A stretch of 64,000 nt of DNA from an uncultured SAR116 cluster alpha proteobacterium (lineage in GTDB: Bacteria; Pseudomonadota; Alphaproteobacteria; Puniceispirillales; Marisalimonadaceae), in NCBI GenBank assembly GCA_902539895.1, contig CACBMD010000006.1:1-64000 (forward strand), written 5' to 3'. How positions within the stretch are numbered: the stretch's first letter is position 1; each line of letters begins with the position of its first letter. This document shows positions 53,468-64,000 of the stretch, piece by piece. Both the position numbers and the translations under genes were made by a program. The notes under the pieces were generated by a model. The model ran no database searches. It saw only the letters and a program-made list of their open reading frames with translations, and was not told where the DNA came from.

Positions 53468-56400
53468 ATGAGTATTAAAAAATTGAACAAAATGGGGTTT
53501 CCTGAAAAATATGGTTTATATGACTCAGATAACGAACATGAGAATTGTGGTTTTGGTTTTATTGCAAATATTAAAAATGAACCCAAACATGAGATAGTTC
53601 ACCAAGCCTTGGAAATTGTTCATAACCTTGACCATAGAGGTGCTATTGGGGCAGACCCTTTAGCAGGTGATGGCGCTGGTATTCTAATTCAAATACCACA
53701 TGATTTCTTTAAAGAAGAATTTTTAAAAACTGATATTAAACTTCCAGAAATTGGCAATTATGGGGTAGGTATGATTTTCCTGCCTCCAGAAAAAAATAGA
53801 GCTAATTTTGCAATCAAATCTGTTGAAGATGCAATCAAAAAAGAAGGTCAATATCTAATTGGATGGAGAGATGTTCCAGTCGATAATTCTGTTTTAGGAG
53901 AAACTGTAAAAAATAATGCACCAATAATTAGACAATTTTTTATTCAAAAAGGAAAAAACACAAATACTGAAAAGGATTTTCAAAGAAAATTATATGTAAT
54001 TAGAAAGCAAAGCCTTTTCTTACTTCAAGAAGAACTCCAAGATGATTGCGATGATTTCTATATTGTTTCACTTTCGACGAGAACTATTATATTTAAAGGA
54101 ATGGTGTTAGCACCAAACCTATCAAAGTTTTACATTGATTTTCAAAATAAGAATTTCAAAACCGCTATTGCTCTTTTCCATCAGAGGTTTTCGACAAACA
54201 CTTTCCCTTCTTGGCGACTAGCCCAACCTTTTAGATATTTATGTCATAATGGTGAGATTAATACTGTTAAAGGAAATACAAATTGGATGAACTCTAGACG
54301 ATACAGCATGTATTCAGAACTTTTAGGAGATGATCTAAAGAAATTATGGCCAGTTATAGAAAAATCACCATCAGACTCAGCAACATTTGATAATGCTCTA
54401 GAACTTCTTGTAATGGGTGGTTATTCATTACCTCATGCAATGATGCTAATGATACCTGAAGCTTGGAAAGATAACTCATTAATGAATACAAAAAGATCTT
54501 CATTTTATGAGTATTACTCTGCATTAATGGAGCCATGGGATGGACCAGCTGCAATGGCTTTTACTGATGGTGTTCAAGTTGCTGCTACTTTAGATCGCAA
54601 TGGTTTAAGGCCAGCTAGATATGTCGTAACAAATGATGACTTGGTTATAATGTCATCAGAAGTTGGTGTTCTTAGAAATATTCCAGAACATAAGATTATT
54701 AAAAAATGGCGGTTACAACCAGGAAAAATGCTTCTGGTTGATTTAAATGAAAAAAGAATAATTTCAGATGAAGAGCTTAAAGATAACTTAGTTAATTTGT
54801 ATCCTTATGACGAATGGGTTAAAAATTCGAAAGTTAATATTAAATCAATTGATTTTAATACGAATAAAACATTGCCAGAAGATGGCGTATTATTAGATTT
54901 ACAGCAAGCATTTGGTTATAACAAAGAAGATCTCAAATTTTTTCTTGAGCCAATGATTTTACAGGGGCAAGATCCAATTGGATCAATGGGAAGAGACATA
55001 CCCTTAGCTGCGTTATCAGATAAAAACAGGCTTTTGTATGACTATTTTTTTCAAAATTTTGCTCAGGTAACAAACCCTCCTATAGACCCAATTCGAGAAG
55101 AGTTGGTAATGTCTTTGATGAATTTCATAGGACCAAGGCCAAATTTGCTTGATCCTAAATCAGGTAAAAATCAAAAGTTAATTGAAGTTGATCATCCGAT
55201 ATTAGATAATTTAGATATAGAAAAGATTAGAAATATAGATAAATTTACCTCTAATAATTTAAGATCCGTTACTTTAAGTATTTGTTATAATAAAAAAGAA
55301 AGTCCTAATTTAGGAATTGAAAATTTTATACAAAGCATTTGTATTGAAGCTGAAAGAGTTATAAATAGCAATGCCTGTAACATAATTATCTTATCAGATA
55401 GAGAAGTTGATCAAAACAATATTGCAATTCCTGCATTACTTGCTATGAGCTCAGTTCATCACCATTTAATAAAAAAAGGTTTAAGAACAAAAGTAGGATT
55501 AATAATAGAAACTGGGGAAGCAAGAAGGGTTCATGATCTATGTCTTCTTGCAGGTTATGGAGCAGAGGCAATAAACCCATACTTAGCTTTCTATACCTTA
55601 TCAAACATAATTAAAAATCATAATCAGGAAATTGAAGAAAAAGAAGCTTACACAAAATATATCAAAGCGGTAACTAAAGGCATGCTTAAAGTAATGTCTA
55701 AAATGGGTATTTCTACATATCAATCTTATTCTGGTGCTCAAATTTTTGATGCAGTAGGTCTTTCTTCTAATCTTGTTGATAGATATTTTTGTGGTACGTC
55801 ATCAAAAGTTGAAGGTATTGGCTTAGAAGAAATTCAAATAGAAACTGAGAATAGACATGAATTAGCTTTTGGTGATTCTCCAATATTGTCTGATGATCTT
55901 GATGTTGGTGGTGATTTAAGCTTTCGAATTAGAGGTGAAGAACATGTTTGGACTCCTGAAACTATTGGAATGCTTCAACATGCAGTTAGAAGTGCTAATT
56001 ATGATACTTTCAAAAAATATTCTAAGAAAATTAATGATCACTCCATAAAATTAAAAAATCTGAGAGGTCTATTTAAGTTCACAAATAAAGCAAAGCCTAT
56101 AAATATTGATCAGGTAGAACCTACATCTGAAATAGTTAAAAGATTTGCTACAGGTGCTATGTCACTTGGATCAATATCCACAGAAGCTCATACAACCTTA
56201 GCAATTGCAATGAACCGTCTTGGAGGAAGATCTAACACAGGTGAGGGTGGAGAAGAGACATCAAGATTTGTTCCTCTTGCTAATGGTGATTCTATGAACT
56301 CCAGAATAAAACAAGTTGCATCTGGAAGATTTGGTGTTACAGCTGAATATTTATCAAATGCTACTGACATTCAGATCAAAATGGCACAAGGCGCTAAACC

Positions 56401-58105
56401 AGGTGAGGGTGGACAGCTTCCAGGTGGAAAAGTTGATGAATTTATTGCTAAAATAAGACATTCTACACCAGGTGTTGGTTTAATATCACCACCACCTCAT
56501 CACGATATTTATTCAATTGAAGATTTAGCACAACTTATACATGATCTTAAAAATGTTAATCCAAAAGCTAGAGTTTCTGTAAAACTTGTATCTGAGATTG
56601 GTGTTGGAACCGTCGCTGCTGGAGTTAGTAAGGCCTATGCTGATCATGTAACTATTTCAGGAAATGATGGTGGTACTGGAGCTAGTCCAATTACATCTTT
56701 GTTAAATGCTGGTGGACCTTGGGAAACTGGTTTAGCTGAAACCCATCAAACACTTGTCATGAACGGATTAAGAGAAAGAATAGCTGTCCAAGTTGATGGA
56801 GGGTTAAGAACTGGAAGAGATGTTGTAGTTGGAGCAATTTTGGGTGCAGATGAATTTGGGTTTGCTACTGCCGCTCTTATTTCTGAAGGTTGTATAATGA
56901 TGAGAAAATGTCATTTAAATACTTGTCCTGTAGGTGTTGCTACACAAGATCCAGAACTTAGAAAAAATTTTACTGGAACACCCGACCATGTCGTTAACTT
57001 TTTTGTTTTCATTGCTAATGAAGTGAGAGAGATAATGGCAGAGCTTGGTATTAGAAATTTTAACGATTTAATTGGAAGAAGAGATCTTATTGATTTTAAT
57101 GGAGCAGAAGAACATTGGAAAGCTCACGGATTGGATTTAAGAAAACTTATTGTAAGTTTGAAAAAAGAAAAAGATGAGACTTTTTTTAATTCAAAAGAAC
57201 AAAACCATAGGCTAGAACTCGCTCTTGATAATGAATTAATCTCAAAATCAAAAAAAGCTATTTTAGATAAAATAAAAGTAAATATTTCATCAAAAATTGT
57301 AAATACTAATAGAACAGTTGGCGGAATGTTATCAGGTGTTATAGCAAAAAAGTACGGTCATAATGGATTGCCCAAGGATACAATAAATGTTGATTTTACA
57401 GGTAACGCTGGCCAAAGTTTTGGAGCTTGGTTATCAAAAGGTATTAATTTTAACTTAAAAGGTGATGCTAACGATTATGTAGGCAAAGGCCTATCTGGTG
57501 GTAGAATATCTGTGTCTCCTCACGAAACAAGTAAAATTATTCCTGAAAATAATATCATTGCTGGAAATACGCTTTTGTATGGTGCAATCTCTGGAGAATG
57601 TTATCTTAGAGGAGTCGTCGGAGAACGTTTTGCAGTTAGAAACTCAGGTGCTACAGCTGTTGTTGAAGGTTGTGGTGATCATGGGTGTGAATACATGACA
57701 GGTGGTGTTGTTATTATACTTGGAAAAACAGGTAGGAATTTTGCAGCAGGAATGTCTGGCGGAATAGCCTATATTTTAGATGAAGATGGTACATTCGAAA
57801 CTAAGTGTAATAAAGCTATGGTTGGTCTAGAGAAATTAAAAAGTTTAAAAAACTTGAGTACTCCTTCAGCAAAAGATATTGATAATGATTTACTTGATTT
57901 TGATGAAGCACGATTAAAATTAATAATTCAAAGACATTTAAAATATACTAAAAGTGAAAAAGCCAGATTAATTTTAGATGATTGGAATAAATATCTTAAT
58001 CTTTTTTACAAAATAACACCTTTTGATTTTAAGAGAGCTTTAAACGAAAGAAAACAAAAGCTTAAAGAAGACAATAAAGTACCGAATAGAATTGCTGGAG
58101 AATGA
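53468..58105 (+). CDS. gltB: Glutamate synthase (NADPH) large chain
   Basis: 1545 aa; [12 protein letters not shown] with catalytic Cys, [47 protein letters not shown]. Confidence 0.97.
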   Translation: MSIKKLNKMGFPEKYGLYDSDNEHENCGFGFIANIKNEPKHEIVHQALEIVHNLDHRGAIGADPLAGDGAGILIQIPHDFFKEEFLKTDIKLPEIGNYGVGMIFLPPEKNRANFAIKSVEDAIKKEGQYLIGWRDVPVDNSVLGETVKNNAPIIRQFFIQKGKNTNTEKDFQRKLYVIRKQSLFLLQEELQDDCDDFYIVSLSTRTIIFKGMVLAPNLSKFYIDFQNKNFKTAIALFHQRFSTNTFPSWRLAQPFRYLCHNGEINTVKGNTNWMNSRRYSMYSELLGDDLKKLWPVIEKSPSDSATFDNALELLVMGGYSLPHAMMLMIPEAWKDNSLMNTKRSSFYEYYSALMEPWDGPAAMAFTDGVQVAATLDRNGLRPARYVVTNDDLVIMSSEVGVLRNIPEHKIIKKWRLQPGKMLLVDLNEKRIISDEELKDNLVNLYPYDEWVKNSKVNIKSIDFNTNKTLPEDGVLLDLQQAFGYNKEDLKFFLEPMILQGQDPIGSMGRDIPLAALSDKNRLLYDYFFQNFAQVTNPPIDPIREELVMSLMNFIGPRPNLLDPKSGKNQKLIEVDHPILDNLDIEKIRNIDKFTSNNLRSVTLSICYNKKESPNLGIENFIQSICIEAERVINSNACNIIILSDREVDQNNIAIPALLAMSSVHHHLIKKGLRTKVGLIIETGEARRVHDLCLLAGYGAEAINPYLAFYTLSNIIKNHNQEIEEKEAYTKYIKAVTKGMLKVMSKMGISTYQSYSGAQIFDAVGLSSNLVDRYFCGTSSKVEGIGLEEIQIETENRHELAFGDSPILSDDLDVGGDLSFRIRGEEHVWTPETIGMLQHAVRSANYDTFKKYSKKINDHSIKLKNLRGLFKFTNKAKPINIDQVEPTSEIVKRFATGAMSLGSISTEAHTTLAIAMNRLGGRSNTGEGGEETSRFVPLANGDSMNSRIKQVASGRFGVTAEYLSNATDIQIKMAQGAKPGEGGQLPGGKVDEFIAKIRHSTPGVGLISPPPHHDIYSIEDLAQLIHDLKNVNPKARVSVKLVSEIGVGTVAAGVSKAYADHVTISGNDGGTGASPITSLLNAGGPWETGLAETHQTLVMNGLRERIAVQVDGGLRTGRDVVVGAILGADEFGFATAALISEGCIMMRKCHLNTCPVGVATQDPELRKNFTGTPDHVVNFFVFIANEVREIMAELGIRNFNDLIGRRDLIDFNGAEEHWKAHGLDLRKLIVSLKKEKDETFFNSKEQNHRLELALDNELISKSKKAILDKIKVNISSKIVNTNRTVGGMLSGVIAKKYGHNGLPKDTINVDFTGNAGQSFGAWLSKGINFNLKGDANDYVGKGLSGGRISVSPHETSKIIPENNIIAGNTLLYGAISGECYLRGVVGERFAVRNSGATAVVEGCGDHGCEYMTGGVVIILGKTGRNFAAGMSGGIAYILDEDGTFETKCNKAMVGLEKLKSLKNLSTPSAKDIDNDLLDFDEARLKLIIQRHLKYTKSEKARLILDDWNKYLNLFYKITPFDFKRALNERKQKLKEDNKVPNRIAGE

Positions 58106-58106
58106 C

Positions 58107-59549
58107 ATGGGTAAGATAACTGGATTTATGGAATTAGACCGAGTTGAAAGAGATTACGAACCGGTTGAGGAAAGAATAAAACATTTTAAAGAGTTTTTAA
58201 TACCTCTAGACCAGACAAAAGTTTCAGAACAAGGTGCTAGATGCATGGATTGTGGTATTCCATATTGTCATCAAGGTTGTCCTGTTAATAACCTAATTCC
58301 TGATTGGAATGATTTAATTTATAATAATAAATGGAAAGAAGCTCTTGATTTACTCCAATCGACAAATAATTTTCCTGAATTTACGGGTAGAATTTGTCCA
58401 GCACCCTGTGAAGCATCATGTACTTTGAATATTACAGATAATCCTGTAGCGATTAAAACAATTGAATGTTCTATTGTAGATAAAGGGTGGGAAGAAGGTT
58501 GGATTAAACCAGTCATTAATAATAAAAAAACTGGTAAGAAAGTTGCTGTTATTGGTTCTGGACCTTCTGGTTTGGCATGTGCTCAGCAATTAGCTAGAGC
58601 AGGCCATTCCGTTGTAGTATTTGAAAAAAATCCTAGAATAGGCGGTCTTCTCAGAATTGGTATACCTGATTTCAAAATGGAAAAACATCTTATTGATAGA
58701 AGGATGTCTCAAATGGAGGCTGAGGGCGTAGAGTTCAGAGTTAATTCTTACATAGGTAAAAATATTAAAATCGAAGAATTAAATAAAGATTTTGATGCAA
58801 TTGCTTTTTGTGGAGGATCAGAAAACCCAAGAGATTTACCAGTCAAGGGTAGAGAACTTAAGGGTATTTATTTTGCTATGGAGTTCCTCTCTCAACAAAA
58901 TGACAGAGTTGCAGGTAATAAAATAGATCCAAAGGTTGAAATCTCAGCAAAAGGAAAGAATGTTCTTGTAATTGGCGGTGGAGATACAGGATCAGATTGC
59001 GTTGGTACTTCTAACCGACAAGGAGCAAAGTCAGTGACTCAACTCGAATTACTTGATCAACCGCCTGAAAAAGAAAATAAATCACTTACCTGGCCAAATT
59101 GGCCTTTAAAACTTAGAACCTCAACATCTCATCAAGAGGGATGTGATAGAAATTGGTCTGTTTTAACAAAATCATTTGACGGTTATGATGGAAAAGTTAA
59201 CAAACTAAATTGTATTAAAGTTGAATGGTCAAAAGATGATAATGGAAGAATGAAAATGAATGAGGTTACAGGTACTGAATTTTCTTTTGAAGCAGATCTA
59301 GTGCTACTTGCTATGGGTTTTGTGCATCCAATTCATGAAGGTTTAATAAACAGTTTAGGCGTTAACCTTACACCAGCTGGTAATTTAGATGCAAATGACA
59401 CAGAATATAAAACATCTATTGATAAATTTTTTGCAGCTGGAGACTCAAGACGGGGTCAATCATTAGTTGTTTGGGCTATTAGAGAAGGCAGACAATGTGC
59501 AAGATCTATTGATAATTTTTTAATGGGAAAATCTGAACTACCAAACTAG
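58107..59549 (+). CDS. gltD: Glutamate synthase small chain
   Basis: [76 protein letters not shown] at 58107 (track start 58092). Confidence 0.97.
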   Translation: MGKITGFMELDRVERDYEPVEERIKHFKEFLIPLDQTKVSEQGARCMDCGIPYCHQGCPVNNLIPDWNDLIYNNKWKEALDLLQSTNNFPEFTGRICPAPCEASCTLNITDNPVAIKTIECSIVDKGWEEGWIKPVINNKKTGKKVAVIGSGPSGLACAQQLARAGHSVVVFEKNPRIGGLLRIGIPDFKMEKHLIDRRMSQMEAEGVEFRVNSYIGKNIKIEELNKDFDAIAFCGGSENPRDLPVKGRELKGIYFAMEFLSQQNDRVAGNKIDPKVEISAKGKNVLVIGGGDTGSDCVGTSNRQGAKSVTQLELLDQPPEKENKSLTWPNWPLKLRTSTSHQEGCDRNWSVLTKSFDGYDGKVNKLNCIKVEWSKDDNGRMKMNEVTGTEFSFEADLVLLAMGFVHPIHEGLINSLGVNLTPAGNLDANDTEYKTSIDKFFAAGDSRRGQSLVVWAIREGRQCARSIDNFLMGKSELPN

Positions 59550-59620
59550 GCAGATATTTTAATTTATAAATATATTAAAACTATCTTAAGGTTATTTTAA
59601 ATTGAAATTTGAAAATTCTA

Positions 59621-60109
59621 ATGGTTCACAAAATTCTCTTCAGAGAAAATAAAGAAACAGATAATGATCAAATTAAAATATCTTAAATAAAAGTTTTGGC
59701 GAAAATAGATATCATAAGACTGTATATTTATATCGCAAATCACTTTTTAAAGGTTTAACTCTTGTATCATGTTTGAGTAAAGATCCCAAAACTATAACTT
59801 GTACTATACCTTTCCCAGAATTTTATTATGCAATATTTATTTCCCACTTCTAGGCTCTTTAGCAGCTAATAATTTTTTCAAGGAAAAGGTTTTGGTAAAA
59901 TACTAGTTAAAAGAGGTTTAGAAATTGCTATGCTAAAAAATGATTCTATATGTTTTGTTTCAGGTTAATATAACTACTACAAAGAATTTGATTTTTTAAA
60001 ATTAAGTAGTAATGATCTAATTATTAACGCACAATGTGGCTTAACATATGGTGAACTTATTGTTAAGGAGCTAAAAAAACACTGTATAAACTTATTACCT
60101 TTAAAGTGA
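59621..60109 (+). pseudogene. Degenerate GNAT-family N-acetyltransferase (YhbS-like)
   Basis: Fragments across frames/stops: MVHKILFRENKETDNDQIKIS*, FGENRYHKTVYLYRKSLFKGLTLVSCLSKDPKTITCTIPFPEF, LGSLAANNFF, GKGFGKILVKRGLEIAMLKNDSICFVSG*YNYYKEFDFLKLS. Confidence 0.8.
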
Positions 60110-60138
60110 CAACTTCTTCTTGAAAAAAAATTTGAAAA

Positions 60139-60807
60139 ATGATTACTCTTTATCACTATTACTTATGTTCATCTTCAAGATATATTAGACTTATTTTAGA
60201 AGAACATAAAATATCATATCAGACTCAGCTAGAAAATTATTGGAAACCACAAAAGGATTTTCTACAGCTTAATCCAGCTGGTCATTTGCCAGTTTTAATT
60301 AATGAAGAAAACTTTCCAGTAATTGGAGCGAATGCTTGTATTGAATACATCAGGGATCTTCAATCAAGACCTGATTTATTTGTCGATGATTATAAAGAAA
60401 AAGCTGAAATAAATAGATTAGTTCATTGGTTTGACATATTTTTTAAAAAAGAAGTCTTTGATCCAATTATTTATGAAAAAGTATTTTCAAGGATAGTAGA
60501 TAATTTTACTCCTAATAGCGAAAATATAAGAGCAGCCCTTAACAATTTGGATTTTCACATTCAATATTTCAATTACTTACTAAACAATAAAAATTATTTT
60601 ATTAAAGATGAATTAACTTATTTAGATTTTCTAGCTGCAGCAAATTTTTCAGTTTTAGATTATTTAGGGATATTAAATTTAAAAAGTTACGAGAACATAA
60701 GAGAATGGTATTTTAAAATTAAGTCAAGACCTTCATTTAAAACATTATTGAAGGATCAAATGGTTGGGCTTAACCCACATGAAAACTATCAAAAAATAGA
60801 TGCTTAA
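60139..60807 (+). CDS. Glutathione S-transferase family protein
   Basis: ITLYHYYLCSSSRYIRLILEEHKISYQ, LNPAGHLPVLINEENFPVIGANACIEYI. Confidence 0.88.
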   Translation: MITLYHYYLCSSSRYIRLILEEHKISYQTQLENYWKPQKDFLQLNPAGHLPVLINEENFPVIGANACIEYIRDLQSRPDLFVDDYKEKAEINRLVHWFDIFFKKEVFDPIIYEKVFSRIVDNFTPNSENIRAALNNLDFHIQYFNYLLNNKNYFIKDELTYLDFLAAANFSVLDYLGILNLKSYENIREWYFKIKSRPSFKTLLKDQMVGLNPHENYQKIDA

Positions 60808-61554
60808 CTATATTTTTGTTTTTATTTCTTGAATAATATCAGTTATATTTTTTAATTGATGTGGTTCAGATAATCTGTGTCCTGCACCTTTTTCCAACAA
60901 TAATTTAACATCTTTTGTTCCTGCAAAAGTGTTAATTATTTTTATACTCAAATCATATGGAACAGCATCATCAGCCATACCATGGTATAAGTAAATAGGA
61001 CCATTGAAATATATGCTTTCTAATAACGTAAGATTTTTAAAACTGTCTTTAATCAATTTATATGAAAAATAGTTTTTTGATCCATCCTTATATTTCATAG
61101 TTGTCATTTTATTTCTTATTAATTTTCTTTTCTCACCTTTTTTCATTTTGTCCCATATCAAAAGTTTAGGGAAATCTGGAGCTGGAGCTAAACCTATGAT
61201 TGCAGAAATTTTTTGAGGAATTCGTTTTGCTAACATTAGCATAACCCATGCACCCATTGATGATCCAATTAAAATCTGTTTGCCTTGAGTAAGTTTATTA
61301 ATTAAATACTCAGCATCCTGGTACCAATCAGAAAAACACGTTCTGTTAATCGATCCTGACGATTGGCCATGACCCGAATAATCAAACCTTAAAAAGCTAT
61401 GATTATTATCTTTTGCCCATTTTTCTATATATAATGCTTTTTTACCTTGCATATCTGAGTTAAAACCACTTAAGAATACAATACCTGCATTTTTTCCTAT
61501 TAATTGGTTATATGCTAATGTGTTATTATTTAATCTGTTAATAAATTTGGTCAT
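60808..61554 (-). CDS. Alpha/beta hydrolase
   Basis: GIVFLSGFNSDMQGKKA, FLRFDYSGHGQSSG, LIGSSMGAWVMLMLA nucleophile elbow, GAGHRLSEP. Confidence 0.87.
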   Translation of the reverse strand: MTKFINRLNNNTLAYNQLIGKNAGIVFLSGFNSDMQGKKALYIEKWAKDNNHSFLRFDYSGHGQSSGSINRTCFSDWYQDAEYLINKLTQGKQILIGSSMGAWVMLMLAKRIPQKISAIIGLAPAPDFPKLLIWDKMKKGEKRKLIRNKMTTMKYKDGSKNYFSYKLIKDSFKNLTLLESIYFNGPIYLYHGMADDAVPYDLSIKIINTFAGTKDVKLLLEKGAGHRLSEPHQLKNITDIIQEIKTKI

Positions 61555-61585
61555 TTAAAAATCCATTTGATTAAAGGTCAATAAA

Positions 61586-62737
61586 ATGAATAAAAATAAA
61601 TATACTATAGCCCAGATTTTACCAGCATTAAATACTGGTGGCGTGGAACGAGGAGTTGTAGAGATTTCTAAAGCACTAGTTGAAAATAATTTTAGATCAA
61701 TTGTTATTTCCTCTGGGGGACATATGGTTTCTCAAATAACAAGATATGGCGGTATCCACTATGATCTTGATGTAGCTACTAAAAACCCATTAAAATGGCC
61801 AAAAATTAGGAGTGAGTTGAAGAGAATTTTAGAAAACGAAAACGTAGATCTAATTCATTTTTGTTCTCGAGCGCCTGCATGGATTGGTGTGCCACTGGGA
61901 GTAATATTAGATATTCCAATTATTACTTCAGTACATATGAGGTTTAGAAAATCTAATGTATTTAAAAAATTTTATAATAGTATTTTAACTAAAGGTAATA
62001 CCATAATTGCTATTTCAAAGCATATTGAAGAAAGTATAAAAACTTATTTTCCAAAAGTAAGTGGTAAAATTAAAATTATTCATAGAGGTGTTGATTTAGA
62101 TCTATTTGATCCAAACAAAATAAATCCTGCCAGAATAATAGCTCAATCAAAGCATTTAAATTTAAAAGATAATGTTCCTGTTATAATTATGGCAGCAAGA
62201 CCAGTGATGTGGAAAGGTTACCAAATTCTTATAAAAGCTTTATCAAATGTTAAAAATGATTTTCAATGTGTTTTGATTGGAGCTGGTGATGGTAATAAAA
62301 AATTTCAAAAAAATTTAATAAATAAAATTATCCAATCAAAGTTAGAAACCAAAATAAGACTTATTAACTCTACTAGGGATATACAAGCTGCTATGATATT
62401 AGGTGACCTAATTATTATGCCATCATTAACTCCTGAACCATTTGGAAGAATAGTTTTAGAAGCGCAAGCTTTAGGGAAAATACCGATTGCTTTCGACCAT
62501 GGTGGAGCGTCAGAAACGATAATTGACGGAAAAACAGGATTTTTAGCAGAGCCTTTAAAAGTAGAAAGTCTATCAGAAAAAATTTCATATGCTTTATCTT
62601 TAAAGCAGCAAAAGAGAGAGAAGATAGGTGAATTCGCCAAAAATTTCGTGTCTAAAAATTTTAACCATGATAAAATGTGTAATTTAACTTTATCATTATA
62701 TAAACAATCTATTGCAGAATATAAAATAAACAGTTAG
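61586..62737 (+). CDS. Glycosyltransferase family 4 protein
   Basis: ILPALNTGGVERGVVEISKAL, IHRGVDLDLFDPNK, PSLTPEPFGRIVLEAQALGKIPIAFDHGGASETI. Confidence 0.9.
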   Translation: MNKNKYTIAQILPALNTGGVERGVVEISKALVENNFRSIVISSGGHMVSQITRYGGIHYDLDVATKNPLKWPKIRSELKRILENENVDLIHFCSRAPAWIGVPLGVILDIPIITSVHMRFRKSNVFKKFYNSILTKGNTIIAISKHIEESIKTYFPKVSGKIKIIHRGVDLDLFDPNKINPARIIAQSKHLNLKDNVPVIIMAARPVMWKGYQILIKALSNVKNDFQCVLIGAGDGNKKFQKNLINKIIQSKLETKIRLINSTRDIQAAMILGDLIIMPSLTPEPFGRIVLEAQALGKIPIAFDHGGASETIIDGKTGFLAEPLKVESLSEKISYALSLKQQKREKIGEFAKNFVSKNFNHDKMCNLTLSLYKQSIAEYKINS

Positions 62738-62784
62738 TGATATAATAATATTTAAAATTAAAATTAAAATTATAAAATAATATA

Positions 62785-64000
62785 ATGATTACAATTACCC
62801 TCCCCAGTAATGATAAAAAACAATATAATAAACCAGTAACTTCTGCTGAAATTGCAAATGACATCTCAGAAAAACTTAAATCTGACGCCCTAGTTTCAAT
62901 AGTAAATGGTGAACTATGGGACTTAGATAGGCCTATTGAAGTAGATAGTAAAATTTCAATTTTGACAAAAAAAAATAAAGAAACATTGGATGTTATAAGA
63001 CACGATGCTGCACATATTATGGCAGAAGCAGTTCTAGAATTGTTCCCTGAAACGCAAGTTACTATAGGCCCCTCTATTGAAAATGGTTTTTACTACGATT
63101 TTTATAGAGAAAAGAAATTTATTTTATCTGATCTAGAAATTATTGAAAAAAGAATGCATGAAATCGTTGACAGAGACGAAAAAATTTCAAGAGAAGTTTG
63201 GTCAAGAGAAAAAGCAATAGATCATTTTAAAAAAAGCAATGAAAAATTTAAATTGGAATTAGTGAAAGCTATTCCAGAGCATGAAACAGTTACATTTTAC
63301 AGGCAAGGAAAATTCCTAGATTTATGTAGAGGTCCCCACACATGTTCAACAAAAAAACTTGGCCACTCCTTCAAGCTTACCAAATTAGCAGGTTCATATT
63401 GGAGAGGTGATAGCAAGAACGATGTCTTACAAAGAATTTATGGAACTGCTTTTTTTAATGATAAAGATTTAAAAGATTATCTTTACATGATTGAAGAGGC
63501 TGAGAAAAGAGATCATAGAAAATTAGGAAAAGAGTTAAATTTATTTCATCTCCAAGAAGAAGCTGTTGGATCAGTTTTTTGGCACAAAAAAGGATGGTCA
63601 ATTTACCTTGAAATTGAGTCATATATGAGAAGGAGATTAAGTAAAACATATGAGGAAGTGAAAACACCTCAAGTCATAGATAGATCTTTGTGGGAAAAAT
63701 CAGGGCATTGGGATAAATTTCAAGATCACATGTTTATGGCTAAAGGTGACGATGATAAGGTGCTTGCTTTAAAACCTATGAATTGCCCTGGTCATGTCCA
63801 AATCTATAAACAAGGTTTAAAATCGTATAAAGATCTTCCTATTCGAATGGCAGAGTTTGGATCCTGTCACCGCAATGAACCTTCAGGAGCTTTGCATGGT
63901 ATTATGAGGGTAAGGCAATTTACTCAAGACGATGCTCACATTTTTTGTATGAATTCTCAAATCACATCAGAATGTGTTAAATTTTGTGATTTACTCCAAA
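62785..64000 (+). CDS. thrS: Threonyl-tRNA synthetase (5' part; truncated by window edge)
   Basis: TGS domain [75 protein letters not shown]. Confidence 0.96.
   Translation, partial: MITITLPSNDKKQYNKPVTSAEIANDISEKLKSDALVSIVNGELWDLDRPIEVDSKISILTKKNKETLDVIRHDAAHIMAEAVLELFPETQVTIGPSIENGFYYDFYREKKFILSDLEIIEKRMHEIVDRDEKISREVWSREKAIDHFKKSNEKFKLELVKAIPEHETVTFYRQGKFLDLCRGPHTCSTKKLGHSFKLTKLAGSYWRGDSKNDVLQRIYGTAFFNDKDLKDYLYMIEEAEKRDHRKLGKELNLFHLQEEAVGSVFWHKKGWSIYLEIESYMRRRLSKTYEEVKTPQVIDRSLWEKSGHWDKFQDHMFMAKGDDDKVLALKPMNCPGHVQIYKQGLKSYKDLPIRMAEFGSCHRNEPSGALHGIMRVRQFTQDDAHIFCMNSQITSECVKFCDLLQ

Overview
The window is a 64 kb AT-rich chromosomal segment, probably from a streamlined, likely marine, alphaproteobacterium. 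This assignment is inferred from gene content and order: ATP12, ChvG/ChvI, a TIGR02300-type protein, and rpsA-cmk-aroA. It contains: (1) a str-S10-spc-alpha ribosomal supercluster (rpsG 3' end, fusA, tuf, rpsJ ... secY, adk, rpsM, rpsK, rpoA, rplQ) closed by a clear intrinsic terminator; (2) a housekeeping stretch (RluC-like, HAD, ATP12, lipB, tRNA-Leu, ABC ATPase, polA, chvI/chvG, ahcY, tsaE, sbcB, trxA, folC, accD, trpA/B/F, ihfB, rpsA, cmk, aroA, tRNA-Ala); (3) a small accessory sugar-acid or hydroxyacid module directly after tRNA-Ala; (4) an envelope and PTS-Ntr block (ptsN, lptB/A/C, rnd); and (5) uppP, a CysJ-like reductase, a LysR regulator, gltB/gltD, a decayed GNAT gene, a GST, a hydrolase, a glycosyltransferase and the 5' part of thrS. 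I found no CRISPR array, prophage, transposon, rRNA operon or clear novel defence system. The most useful leads are: tsaE split by a -1 frameshift at an A10 run; a second homopolymer-linked frame break in a small Cys-containing ORF next to tRNA-Leu; a readable GNAT pseudogene; sbcB (ExoI) where AddAB often sits; apparent loss of rpoN/hpf and hprK/HPr at their usual loci while ptsN is kept; a DUF429-like predicted nuclease behind the ribosomal cluster; a HEPN-like RNxxxH small protein; an insertion in the EF-G G domain; and a promoter-plus-hairpin leader ahead of rpsM.
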